Part shown: in pieces, positions 1 to 6,263 of the stretch | How the letters are laid out: the number at the start of each line of letters is the position of its first letter | Position numbering within the stretch: position 1 is the stretch's first letter | From: Candidatus Aminicenantota bacterium | GTDB lineage: Bacteria > Acidobacteriota > Aminicenantia > Aminicenantales > Aminicenantaceae | Reading direction: 5' to 3' | Assembly: GCA_030617525.1 (NCBI GenBank) | Contig: JAUWVG010000020.1 | Location: 1 to 13,708, forward strand | DNA: 13,708 nucleotides | Translations under genes and position numbers: made by a program | The notes under the pieces: generated by a model | Told to the model about the DNA's origin: nothing | Databases searched by the model: none | What the model saw: only the letters and a program-made list of their open reading frames with translations

Positions 1-153
1 GAGCAGCAGGCCGTCGAGCTCTACATGGGTATGAAGGCCGCCGTAAATTCAGATGAATTAAAAAAAATGTTTGACTTTTTTATTGAACAAGAAAAAGAAC
101 ATAAGTTAAAACTGGAGTCGGAATACGAAAAGCATGTCCTTGAAGAAGGATAG
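1..153 (+). CDS. Ferritin-like/rubrerythrin-type protein, C-terminal fragment (5' end outside window)
   Basis: The frame is open from the window edge to a TAG at 151-153, giving the last 50 residues. The peptide is helical and strongly charged. It has a Glu near the start in an E-x-x-A-V-E-L-Y context and an E-x-x-H pair (EQEKEH), the usual arrangement of di-iron ligands in the last helices of ferritin-like and rubrerythrin domains. No rubredoxin-type Cys pairs follow, so the protein ends with the ferritin-like domain. The rubredoxin is encoded separately 29 bases downstream, which fits a peroxide- or oxygen-reducing electron chain. The N-terminal half is not visible, so the exact subfamily (rubrerythrin, bacterioferritin-like or another di-iron protein) is uncertain. 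Confidence 0.7.
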   Translation, partial: EQQAVELYMGMKAAVNSDELKKMFDFFIEQEKEHKLKLESEYEKHVLEEG

Positions 154-182
154 AGCCCATCATATTTTCAAAGGAGGAAACA

Positions 183-341
183 ATGGAAAAATGGGAATGC
201 ACAGCCTGTGGTTATGTTTATGATCCTGAAAAGGGAGATCCAGATAATGGAATAAATCCGGGAACCTCTTTCGAGGACCTTCCTGATGATTGGACCTGTC
301 CTCAATGTGGTGTGACCAAGGATTTTTTCCAGAAAATTTAA
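183..341 (+). CDS. Rubredoxin
   Basis: This 52-residue protein is a complete rubredoxin, a small cytoplasmic electron carrier with one Fe bound by four cysteines. The ligands are C6-x2-C9 (ECTACGY) and C39-x2-C42 (CPQCG). The conserved aromatic residues (W4, Y11, Y13, W37, F49) and the D-P-E-x-G-D-P-D-N-G-I loop are present, and the length is typical of the family. A strong Shine-Dalgarno sequence, AAGGAGG at 171-177, sits 5 bases before the ATG. It lies between a ferritin-like gene and an NAD-linked flavoprotein. The likely flow is NADH to flavoprotein to rubredoxin to a di-iron peroxidase or other terminal acceptor. The identification is secure; the physiological partner is inferred from context. 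Confidence 0.96.
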   Translation: MEKWECTACGYVYDPEKGDPDNGINPGTSFEDLPDDWTCPQCGVTKDFFQKI

Positions 342-368
342 TCAGCCTGACGGCAAAAAAAGGAATAC

Positions 369-1568
369 TTGCGAATCATCGTTGTTGGAAATGGTCTGGC
401 AGGGACCATTTTTTCCAAAACCATTCATGACATAGATCCGGACGTAGACATCCAAATTTATTCGGATGAAAACTACCGGTACTATCCCCGTCCAAACCTC
501 ATCGAATTCTTAGCGGGGAACTTACCCTATGAGCATCTGTTTGCATTCCCTGAAGAGTGGTACAGCTCTCAAAACATCCATCTCTCTCTGGGAGAGTCAA
601 TAAAAAAAATCAGCCCCTCATCCAGTGAGGTCGAACTATCAGGAGGGAGACGGGAAAAATATGATGTTCTTCTCCTTGCGAACGGAGCTCATTCTTTTTT
701 TCCCCCATTTAATGGGATCGATAAAAAAGGAGTGTTCACACTGAGGACTCTAGATGATGTTTTGAATATCCTGGACTATGTTAAAGCACGCCGCAAAGTG
801 GTTGTCGTAGGCGGGGGACTCCTGGGACTGGAAATCGCTCGAGCACTTACAGTCAGAGGGCTAGAGGTTGATGTTGTTGAATTCTTTCCACGACTGCTCC
901 CAAGACAGCTTGATTCTCAAGGAGCAAAGATTTTAAAGCTTCAGATAGAAAAGATGGGAATAAGGGTTTTTTTGGGAAAAGCCACGGAAGAAATCTTAGG
1001 TGAGAGGGAAGTTAAAGGACTTCGATTTAAAGGAGAAGATACCCTACAAGCCGAAGCTGCAGTTTTAGCAGCTGGTGTGCGCCCTAATATTCAACTGGCT
1101 GCGGATGCAGGTTTGGTTGTAGACCGGGGCATTGTCGTTAATGAGTATCTTCAAACAAGCCACGATGGAATTTTTGCTGCGGGAGATGGGGTCCAGTTTA
1201 TTGGTCAAGTGCCTGGAATCATCTCAGCCGCTTTTGAACAGTCCAGAACCGCCGCCTCAAATGTGCTGGGAATCAAACAAAGTTATCAAGGAACGATTCC
1301 GGCCAATACATTAAAAGTTGTGGGAATCGATGTAACGTCCATCGGACATGTCAATCCGGAAGAGGTCGTCGAGGAGTACCGATTTGAGGATAAAGACGCA
1401 GGCGTTTATAAAAAAATAGTCGTTCAACAAGGGGAAATCATTGGAGCGATCTGGATGGGAACAAAAAAAGGGATTAAAGAAATTAACCAAATGATTTCCC
1501 AAAAAATGAATATAGAAAAATGGAAGACCTCTCTCCTTAAGGAGGATTTTGACTTCTCTGTATTATGA
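369..1568 (+). CDS. FAD-dependent NAD(P)H oxidoreductase, probable NADH:rubredoxin reductase
   Basis: This 399-residue flavoprotein belongs to the pyridine-nucleotide-disulfide oxidoreductase fold. An N-terminal FAD-binding Rossmann motif (VVGNGLAGT, G7-G12) begins almost at residue 1. A second dinucleotide motif for NAD(P)H lies at residues 144-153 (VVVVGGGLLG). The FAD-closing motif AAGDG is at 270-274. No redox-active CxxC pair is seen, as in NADH:rubredoxin and nitrite-reductase-type reductases. The start is a TTG at 369 preceded by an A-rich AAAAGGAA element; the beta-strand of the first Rossmann fold begins at residue 2, so little can be missing. Lying 27 bases behind the rubredoxin gene, it most probably passes electrons from NADH to rubredoxin for oxygen or peroxide removal. 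A general NADH oxidase or ferredoxin reductase role is not excluded. Its stop overlaps the next start (ATGA). Confidence 0.85.
   Translation: MRIIVVGNGLAGTIFSKTIHDIDPDVDIQIYSDENYRYYPRPNLIEFLAGNLPYEHLFAFPEEWYSSQNIHLSLGESIKKISPSSSEVELSGGRREKYDVLLLANGAHSFFPPFNGIDKKGVFTLRTLDDVLNILDYVKARRKVVVVGGGLLGLEIARALTVRGLEVDVVEFFPRLLPRQLDSQGAKILKLQIEKMGIRVFLGKATEEILGEREVKGLRFKGEDTLQAEAAVLAAGVRPNIQLAADAGLVVDRGIVVNEYLQTSHDGIFAAGDGVQFIGQVPGIISAAFEQSRTAASNVLGIKQSYQGTIPANTLKVVGIDVTSIGHVNPEEVVEEYRFEDKDAGVYKKIVVQQGEIIGAIWMGTKKGIKEINQMISQKMNIEKWKTSLLKEDFDFSVL
1539..1545 (+). promoter_or_regulatory. Shine-Dalgarno-like AAGGAGG with unusually long spacing to the porin start
   Basis: A perfect AAGGAGG lies inside the end of the reductase gene, 19 bases before the ATG at 1565. 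That is longer than the usual 5-10 bases. The porin frame has a stop at 1550-1552 and no better start codon between it and 1565. Translation probably depends on coupling through the ATGA overlap, perhaps helped by this element. Confidence 0.4.
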
Positions 1569-2569
1569 ATAAAAGAATTATTGTTGCTGTCTTTTTCCTT
1601 TTTGTGTTTTTCCAAGTTGTCGAGGGTGAAACGAACGGCTACCTTTCTTTTGATTATTCAAGAGATTTGAAGACTGCCGAAAAAAAACCCGACACTTTTC
1701 AGAATATTCAGCTTGGACTCATTTTTTCCGGCAGCCTATCTCCCGGTATCGGGTATTTGGCGGAACTGCGTTTGAGTGATGGGAAAATCGAAGCGGAACA
1801 AGCCTGGCTCAGGTTTTTCTCTTCTGAATCTTTCCGATTGAAGCTGGGGCTCTATCTGGTTCCTTTTGGGAAATACAATTCGTTTGGCCGGCCGCATGAA
1901 ACTCTTTTGATCCATGCCCCCTTGAATGTTGCCCATTCATTTCCCTCAAGTTGGAGAGATATTGGCATTCTTATTGAAGGTCGGATCGGCAGCTGGATGT
2001 ATGCGGTCTTTGCAGGGAATGGTCTTTCTGAAGGGATGAATTTGAACGAAGGACAGCAGTTGATTGACAACAATGTGAACAAGGGTATCGGAGGGCGTTT
2101 AAGTTGGTTTCTAAGTCAAAGCTTTGAAGTCGGCTATTCGTATTATAGAGGAAAAGTCGATTCAGAAAACCAAAGAAACACTGTTCTTCAAGGCATTGAT
2201 CTGACTTGGAGCACAGAGGGATTTAGAGTGTTGGGAGAATACACTCGGGGAGACATAGAAAATCCAAGTGGATTCTCAAATGGGAATACCGATGGATATT
2301 TTATCCAGGCCTCACTACCGCTTCAAAAACTTTATCCTGTTGTTTCCTATCAGAAGCTCAACTATTCGGATATTTTTCATGGCCAGGGATTCGTTAGTCC
2401 CCTTGTTCCGGGGGCTGGCATCCATCTCAATCAAAGCCGCTGGGCGTTTGGTGTTGTTTTTATGCCTTACCCAAATGTACTCATCAAACTCGAATATGAT
2501 CTCAATAAGGATGAATCGATTGACCAGAAAAAAACTAAAATCACTCTCCAGGCAGCACTCAGCTTTTAA
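1565..2569 (+). CDS. Outer-membrane beta-barrel, porin-like protein
   Basis: The product is 334 residues. It begins with a signal peptide: MNKR, then a hydrophobic core (IIVAVFFLFVFFQVV), then a likely cleavage site around residues 21-22. The mature part shows alternating hydrophobic/aromatic strands with Gly- and Asn-rich turns and many Tyr, Phe and Trp residues. It ends in phenylalanine (AALSF), the C-terminal signature used for outer-membrane barrel insertion. The segment LKLGLYLVPFGKYNSFG resembles phosphate-selective porin O/P-type or similar anaerobe porins, but the family cannot be fixed by eye. It shows that the organism is diderm. The start overlaps the stop of the reductase gene by four bases (ATGA), so the two are translationally coupled. 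What it transports and why it sits with rubredoxin genes is unknown. Confidence 0.7.
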   Translation: MNKRIIVAVFFLFVFFQVVEGETNGYLSFDYSRDLKTAEKKPDTFQNIQLGLIFSGSLSPGIGYLAELRLSDGKIEAEQAWLRFFSSESFRLKLGLYLVPFGKYNSFGRPHETLLIHAPLNVAHSFPSSWRDIGILIEGRIGSWMYAVFAGNGLSEGMNLNEGQQLIDNNVNKGIGGRLSWFLSQSFEVGYSYYRGKVDSENQRNTVLQGIDLTWSTEGFRVLGEYTRGDIENPSGFSNGNTDGYFIQASLPLQKLYPVVSYQKLNYSDIFHGQGFVSPLVPGAGIHLNQSRWAFGVVFMPYPNVLIKLEYDLNKDESIDQKKTKITLQAALSF

Positions 2570-2652
2570 GCTTGTTTCTATATTTGACTTCTGATAGAAT
2601 TCATTTTCAATTGTTGTCGGTTTATCCTTGTTAAATATCTATCCTGAATGTT

Positions 2653-2657
2653 GAGGA
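2653..2657 (+). promoter_or_regulatory. Ribosome binding site that fixes the purA start at 2663
   Basis: GAGGA lies 5 bases before the ATG at 2663. An in-frame ATG at 2648 lies upstream of this element and has no comparable site. Starting at 2663 also places catalytic Asp13 and His41 at the same positions as in the well-studied E. coli enzyme. The 5-residue upstream extension is therefore rejected. Confidence 0.75.
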
Positions 2658-2662
2658 AAGAC

Positions 2663-3991
2663 ATGGTCAATGTGGTTGTTGTTGGTACCCAGTGGGGGGA
2701 TGAGGGAAAAGGAAAAATTATTGATCTTCTCACGCCTCCCTTCGACATAGTGGCCCGGTACCAGGGCGGACACAATGCCGGTCACACTGTCTATTCCGGC
2801 GGAAAAAAAATAATTCTCCATCTTTTCCCTTCCGGAATTCTCCATCGTGATAAACTCTGTCTTATCGGGAATGGAGTCGTTATTGATCCGAAAGCTTTTC
2901 TGAAGGAACTCTCCTTTTTAAAGGATTTCGGGATAGACATAAAAAACAATCTTGCCATCAGCAGGAATGCCCATCTCATCTTCCCCTATCACAGTTTGGT
3001 TGAAGCTATCAGTGAAGAACACAGGGGGGACAAAAAAATAGGGACAACATGCCGAGGGATTGGACCTGCGTACACGGACAGGGTAGCTCGAAGAGGCATC
3101 CGTGCGGGAGATCTGTTGAACCTGAGTATTCTAGAAGAAAAAATCAAAGCAAACGTAGAAGAATACAACGTCTTCCTAGATTTTTATGGCAAGGCAAGTC
3201 TCGATCCGGGAAAAGTGTTTGAGGAGTATTCAAATTATGCCGTTCAAATTCAAAAGTATATTAAGGATGTGTCACTAATTCTCGATAATCAGATTGCAAA
3301 GGGAAAGTCCGTTCTGTTTGAAGGGGCCCAAGGGGCTCTGCTTGATGTCGATTTTGGGACATATCCCTATGTGACTTCCTCAAATTCGACTGTGGGAGGA
3401 GTGTGTACCGGTTTGGGTGTGAGCCCTGACAAGATAGATGAGGTATTAGGCATCACAAAAGCCTACACAACTCGAGTGGGAGGAGGCCCCTTCCCAACCG
3501 AAATAGCTGGAGAAATCGGAGCCTTCCTCCAGGAAAAGGGCAATGAATTTGGTGCTACGACCGGGCGTCCAAGACGGTGTGGGTGGTTTGACGCTTTTGC
3601 CGTAGCCTATGCCCGCCGGCTGAACGGCATTAAACATCTTGCTTTGACTAAACCCGATGTTCTGGATGGTCTTGAAGAGTTATCTGTGTGTGTTGGTTAT
3701 AAGTATAAGGGTCAACTGCTGGAGGGTTATCCATGTGAGAGTTGGATTCTGTCAGAAGTTGAACCGGTCTATAAAAAAGTGCCTGGTTGGAAAGAAACGC
3801 TCAACACGGTCGAAGATTTTGATTCATTCCCACAGAAATTCAAAGATTACGTCCATCTCATTGAAGATCTTGTTGGTGCGAATGTGTCCATTGTGTCCAC
3901 GGGTGTTCAGAGAGGGGATACGGTTTTCCGTGAGGACAAAATGAAGTCACTTGTCGATTTGGATAAAATTAGAAACGGAGTGGAAATTTAA
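2663..3991 (+). CDS. purA: Adenylosuccinate synthetase
   Basis: This 442-residue enzyme couples IMP and aspartate using GTP to form adenylosuccinate, the first committed step from IMP to AMP, in the cytoplasm. The N-terminus carries the family signature GTQWGDEGKGK (residues 8-18) with catalytic Asp13, followed by GGHNAGHT with His41. Further signatures include the substrate-loop segment GTTCRGIGPAY and the GATTGRPRRCGWFD motif. The length is slightly above the roughly 430 residues typical of bacterial PurA. The gene stands alone, with 93 bases of AT-rich sequence before it and 45 after, and no other purine gene in the window. An upstream TTGACT at 2584-2589 could be part of a promoter, but no good -10 element is seen at the right distance. 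The assignment is secure. Confidence 0.97.
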   Translation: MVNVVVVGTQWGDEGKGKIIDLLTPPFDIVARYQGGHNAGHTVYSGGKKIILHLFPSGILHRDKLCLIGNGVVIDPKAFLKELSFLKDFGIDIKNNLAISRNAHLIFPYHSLVEAISEEHRGDKKIGTTCRGIGPAYTDRVARRGIRAGDLLNLSILEEKIKANVEEYNVFLDFYGKASLDPGKVFEEYSNYAVQIQKYIKDVSLILDNQIAKGKSVLFEGAQGALLDVDFGTYPYVTSSNSTVGGVCTGLGVSPDKIDEVLGITKAYTTRVGGGPFPTEIAGEIGAFLQEKGNEFGATTGRPRRCGWFDAFAVAYARRLNGIKHLALTKPDVLDGLEELSVCVGYKYKGQLLEGYPCESWILSEVEPVYKKVPGWKETLNTVEDFDSFPQKFKDYVHLIEDLVGANVSIVSTGVQRGDTVFREDKMKSLVDLDKIRNGVEI

Positions 3992-4036
3992 AGGGCTGTT
4001 AGTGTTTTCCTATAAAGCAGGGGAACTCATAGAGCT

Positions 4037-6061
4037 ATGGCAAAAAAAACCGGATTAAAAAACCTGGAGGAAACTCCGTCTGAATCATTCGGAAATATTG
4101 ATGTTCTCTGCCAAGTTTCAGAAAAAATATCACGTCTTTCGGATTTGAAAACCACTCTGGATGAAATATTGGCTATTCTTCCCAATGTCACAGAATGCCA
4201 ACATCTTGCAATCAGAATAATTGATTCTTTTGGCAATATCCCTATTTATTCCCAGTTCGGATTGGAGAAAAAATTTGTGGAATCCGAACATTGGGTGACG
4301 CTTAAGGATTGTCTGTGTGGATATGTCGCCAAAGGGAATGTTGACAAAAACCTACCCTTTTTTACTGAATTTGGTTCGTTTTACACAAATTCCATGAGTC
4401 TTCTCAATGCCGATATTCAAAAGCATCGATACCAATTAGATGGCGTCACTCTCAGAAATGTCTGTCAGAGCTGCGGGTATGAGTCTGTGGCCATTATTCC
4501 TGTGAAGATCCTGAGAGACAAAATCATCGCCGAACTGTATCTTTCTGATGAGAGAACGGATCTATTCCCTTTGGAAAAAGTCAGGTTTTTTGAGAAGTTA
4601 AGCGCTCAAATTGGTATTGCCGTCCACAATTCTCAGCTGTATTCTTCCTTAATGGAATCTCAGAAAAAAGTCATGGATCTTTTCGATTCGGCATCGATAG
4701 GAATTATTGAGCTGGATACAAAGGGAACTGTCCTCCGGATCAATCAGAAAGGAGCCAGCCTATTCGGATATTCAAACCCGAAAAAACTGCAGGATAACGC
4801 TGTCAAAATGAATGAACTGAATCTGGACAAGGACTCTTGGGACAGCTTTATAGAAGATGTAGATGCTGAAGATTCTGTGGTAAACCGTGTGGTTCAATTT
4901 CATATTGGTCATCAAAACATGCATCTGGAAATGTCTTTAAAATCCATTACGGACGAGAAGAAGAAGACCGTCGGCTATCGAGGAACATTCCATGATGTGA
5001 CGGACAGCGTGAGGCTTGAAGAGGAGAGGCTGAACAAGGCCAAGACAGAATCCTTGAAAAACAGGTATTTTCAGGAAACTCAAATTCTTAAAGATGAGCT
5101 TAAATCTAAATACCCGTTCGAGGAGATGATCGGGACAAGTCGATCCATCCAAGAGGTCAAAGAAGCCATCCGGCAGGTGGCTTCCACGGATACGACGGTG
5201 CTGATAAAAGGCGAAACAGGAACTGGAAAGGAACTGGTCGCTCGTTATATCCATGAACTCAGCTCACGCAAAGACAGGATATTGGTAAAAGTTAACTGTG
5301 CCGCACTGTCCGAAGGTTTGATAGCTTCAGAGTTGTTCGGGCATGAGAAAGGGGCATTTACAGGGGCCATACAAAAGAGACTCGGCCGGTTCGAATATGC
5401 AGACAAAGCCACAATTTTCTTGGACGAAATAGGGGATTTACCCATGGAAACACAGGCTATGCTCCTGCGGGCGATTCAGGATGGAGAATTTGAAAGGGTA
5501 GGGAGTTCAAAGACCATCAAGATCGATGTCCGGCTGCTGGCGGCGACGAACAGAGATTTGAGTCTTCTGGTTCAAGAGAAAAAGTTCAGACAGGATTTAT
5601 TTTTCCGCTTGAATGTTTTTCCGGTCGATGTTCCTCCCCTCAGAGAGAGGAGCGAAGACATTCCTCTTTTAACGGCCTATTTTCTTGAGCATTTCGGGAG
5701 AAAACTTGGAAAGAGGATTGATCGTGTCAAAGAAGAAACCATGCAGATTTTTTTACACTATTCCTGGCCAGGCAATGTCCGGGAATTGCAGAACATCATC
5801 GAACACGGACTGATCATCTCAAAAAAGGGTGTTCTTGAAATATCTGAAGCATACTTTCGGCAGACATTTGAGGCGGAAAAAATAGCAAAACTTCTCCCCA
5901 TGGATGAGTTTGAAAAACACTACATCATTGAGGTGCTGCGTTTTACTCAGGGAACCATCTACGGAGATAAGGGAGCAGCCAGCATCTTGGGCATGAAACC
6001 TTCAACACTCCAAAGCAGGATGAAAAAACTGGTCATAGATAGGAAACAATACCAGGAGTAG
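4037..6061 (+). CDS. Sigma-54-dependent transcriptional activator, GAF-PAS-AAA+-Fis (FhlA/NtrC superfamily)
   Basis: The 674-residue protein is a bacterial enhancer-binding protein. Residues about 20-205 form a GAF-like sensor with four notable cysteines: C92-x-C94-G and C143-x2-C146, followed by GYESVAIIP. Residues about 210-335 form a PAS domain, followed by a charged linker helix. The AAA+ domain (about 362-600) has Walker A GETGTGKE (392-399), the sigma-54-contact loop GAFTGA (439-444) and Walker B ATIFLDEIGD (458-467). The C-terminus (about 633-667) is a Fis-type helix-turn-helix. There is no receiver domain, so control should be by ligand or redox sensing rather than phosphorylation. 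An AGGGGAA ribosome site sits 11 bases before the ATG. A strong -24/-12 promoter and a palindrome lie immediately downstream, before korA, so korAB is the likely target. The sensed signal is unknown. Confidence 0.92.
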   Translation: MAKKTGLKNLEETPSESFGNIDVLCQVSEKISRLSDLKTTLDEILAILPNVTECQHLAIRIIDSFGNIPIYSQFGLEKKFVESEHWVTLKDCLCGYVAKGNVDKNLPFFTEFGSFYTNSMSLLNADIQKHRYQLDGVTLRNVCQSCGYESVAIIPVKILRDKIIAELYLSDERTDLFPLEKVRFFEKLSAQIGIAVHNSQLYSSLMESQKKVMDLFDSASIGIIELDTKGTVLRINQKGASLFGYSNPKKLQDNAVKMNELNLDKDSWDSFIEDVDAEDSVVNRVVQFHIGHQNMHLEMSLKSITDEKKKTVGYRGTFHDVTDSVRLEEERLNKAKTESLKNRYFQETQILKDELKSKYPFEEMIGTSRSIQEVKEAIRQVASTDTTVLIKGETGTGKELVARYIHELSSRKDRILVKVNCAALSEGLIASELFGHEKGAFTGAIQKRLGRFEYADKATIFLDEIGDLPMETQAMLLRAIQDGEFERVGSSKTIKIDVRLLAATNRDLSLLVQEKKFRQDLFFRLNVFPVDVPPLRERSEDIPLLTAYFLEHFGRKLGKRIDRVKEETMQIFLHYSWPGNVRELQNIIEHGLIISKKGVLEISEAYFRQTFEAEKIAKLLPMDEFEKHYIIEVLRFTQGTIYGDKGAASILGMKPSTLQSRMKKLVIDRKQYQE

Positions 6062-6083
6062 GAGTGGAATATTTGCTGAATAC

Positions 6084-6101
6084 TCACCGATATATCGGTG
6101 A
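6084..6101 (+). promoter_or_regulatory. Perfect 18-bp palindrome, probable upstream activator (enhancer) site
   Basis: TCACCGATATATCGGTGA is identical to its reverse complement over all 18 bases. It lies 22 bases past the activator's stop codon. Its centre is about 163 bp upstream of the start of transcription predicted from the -24/-12 promoter at 6230-6245, within the normal distance for an enhancer-binding protein site. No T-run follows, so it is not a factor-independent terminator. Binding by the adjacent activator is inferred. Only one copy was noticed. Confidence 0.65.
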
Positions 6102-6157
6102 CGCAACAACCGAAAAGTGCTAATATGATTAAAAAGCATGTTTGGAATCATCTGTGG

Positions 6158-6173
6158 TTTTTTTCGTTTTTTT
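6158..6173 (+). other. Two T7 tracts spaced 9 bp apart (possible intrinsic DNA bend)
   Basis: Seven T residues at 6158-6164 and seven more at 6167-6173 are separated only by CG. The 9-bp repeat is close to helical phasing. They lie between the palindrome and the sigma-54 promoter, where a bend would help bring the activator to the polymerase. No clear IHF consensus was seen. The structural role is inferred. Confidence 0.35.
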
Positions 6174-6229
6174 ACGAATTCCAGGGGTGGAATTTAGAGG
6201 ATACTTTATTTTGTCCAAAATGCATGAAA

Positions 6230-6245
6230 TGGTACGGATATTGCA
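6230..6245 (+). promoter_or_regulatory. Sigma-54 (-24/-12) promoter of korAB
   Basis: TGGTACGGATATTGCA matches the sigma-54 consensus TGGCACG-N4-TTGCA with one mismatch. The essential GG (6231-6232) and GC (6243-6244) have the required 10-bp spacing. The predicted start of transcription is near 6256, only about 8 bases before the korA ATG. The upstream neighbour encodes a sigma-54 activator with an intact GAFTGA loop and a palindromic candidate enhancer lies at 6084-6101. Together these make the match more convincing than it would be alone. Confidence 0.82.
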
Positions 6246-6263
6246 AAAGCAGATAGAGAGAAA

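Noticed and set aside
2559..2575. Small inverted repeat AGCTT/AAGCT over the porin stop codon
   Set aside because: The stem is only five pairs with a 2-base loop and has no T-run, so it cannot be supported as a terminator.
2648..2662. Upstream in-frame ATG adding five residues to PurA
   Set aside because: The ribosome site GAGGA lies between the two ATGs and serves the one at 2663. That start also places D13 and H41 at their family positions.
6125..6151. Inverted repeat ATGATT...AATCAT in the korA upstream region
   Set aside because: The arms are six bases with a 15-base loop in AT-rich DNA, which is weak compared with the perfect 18-bp palindrome nearby.
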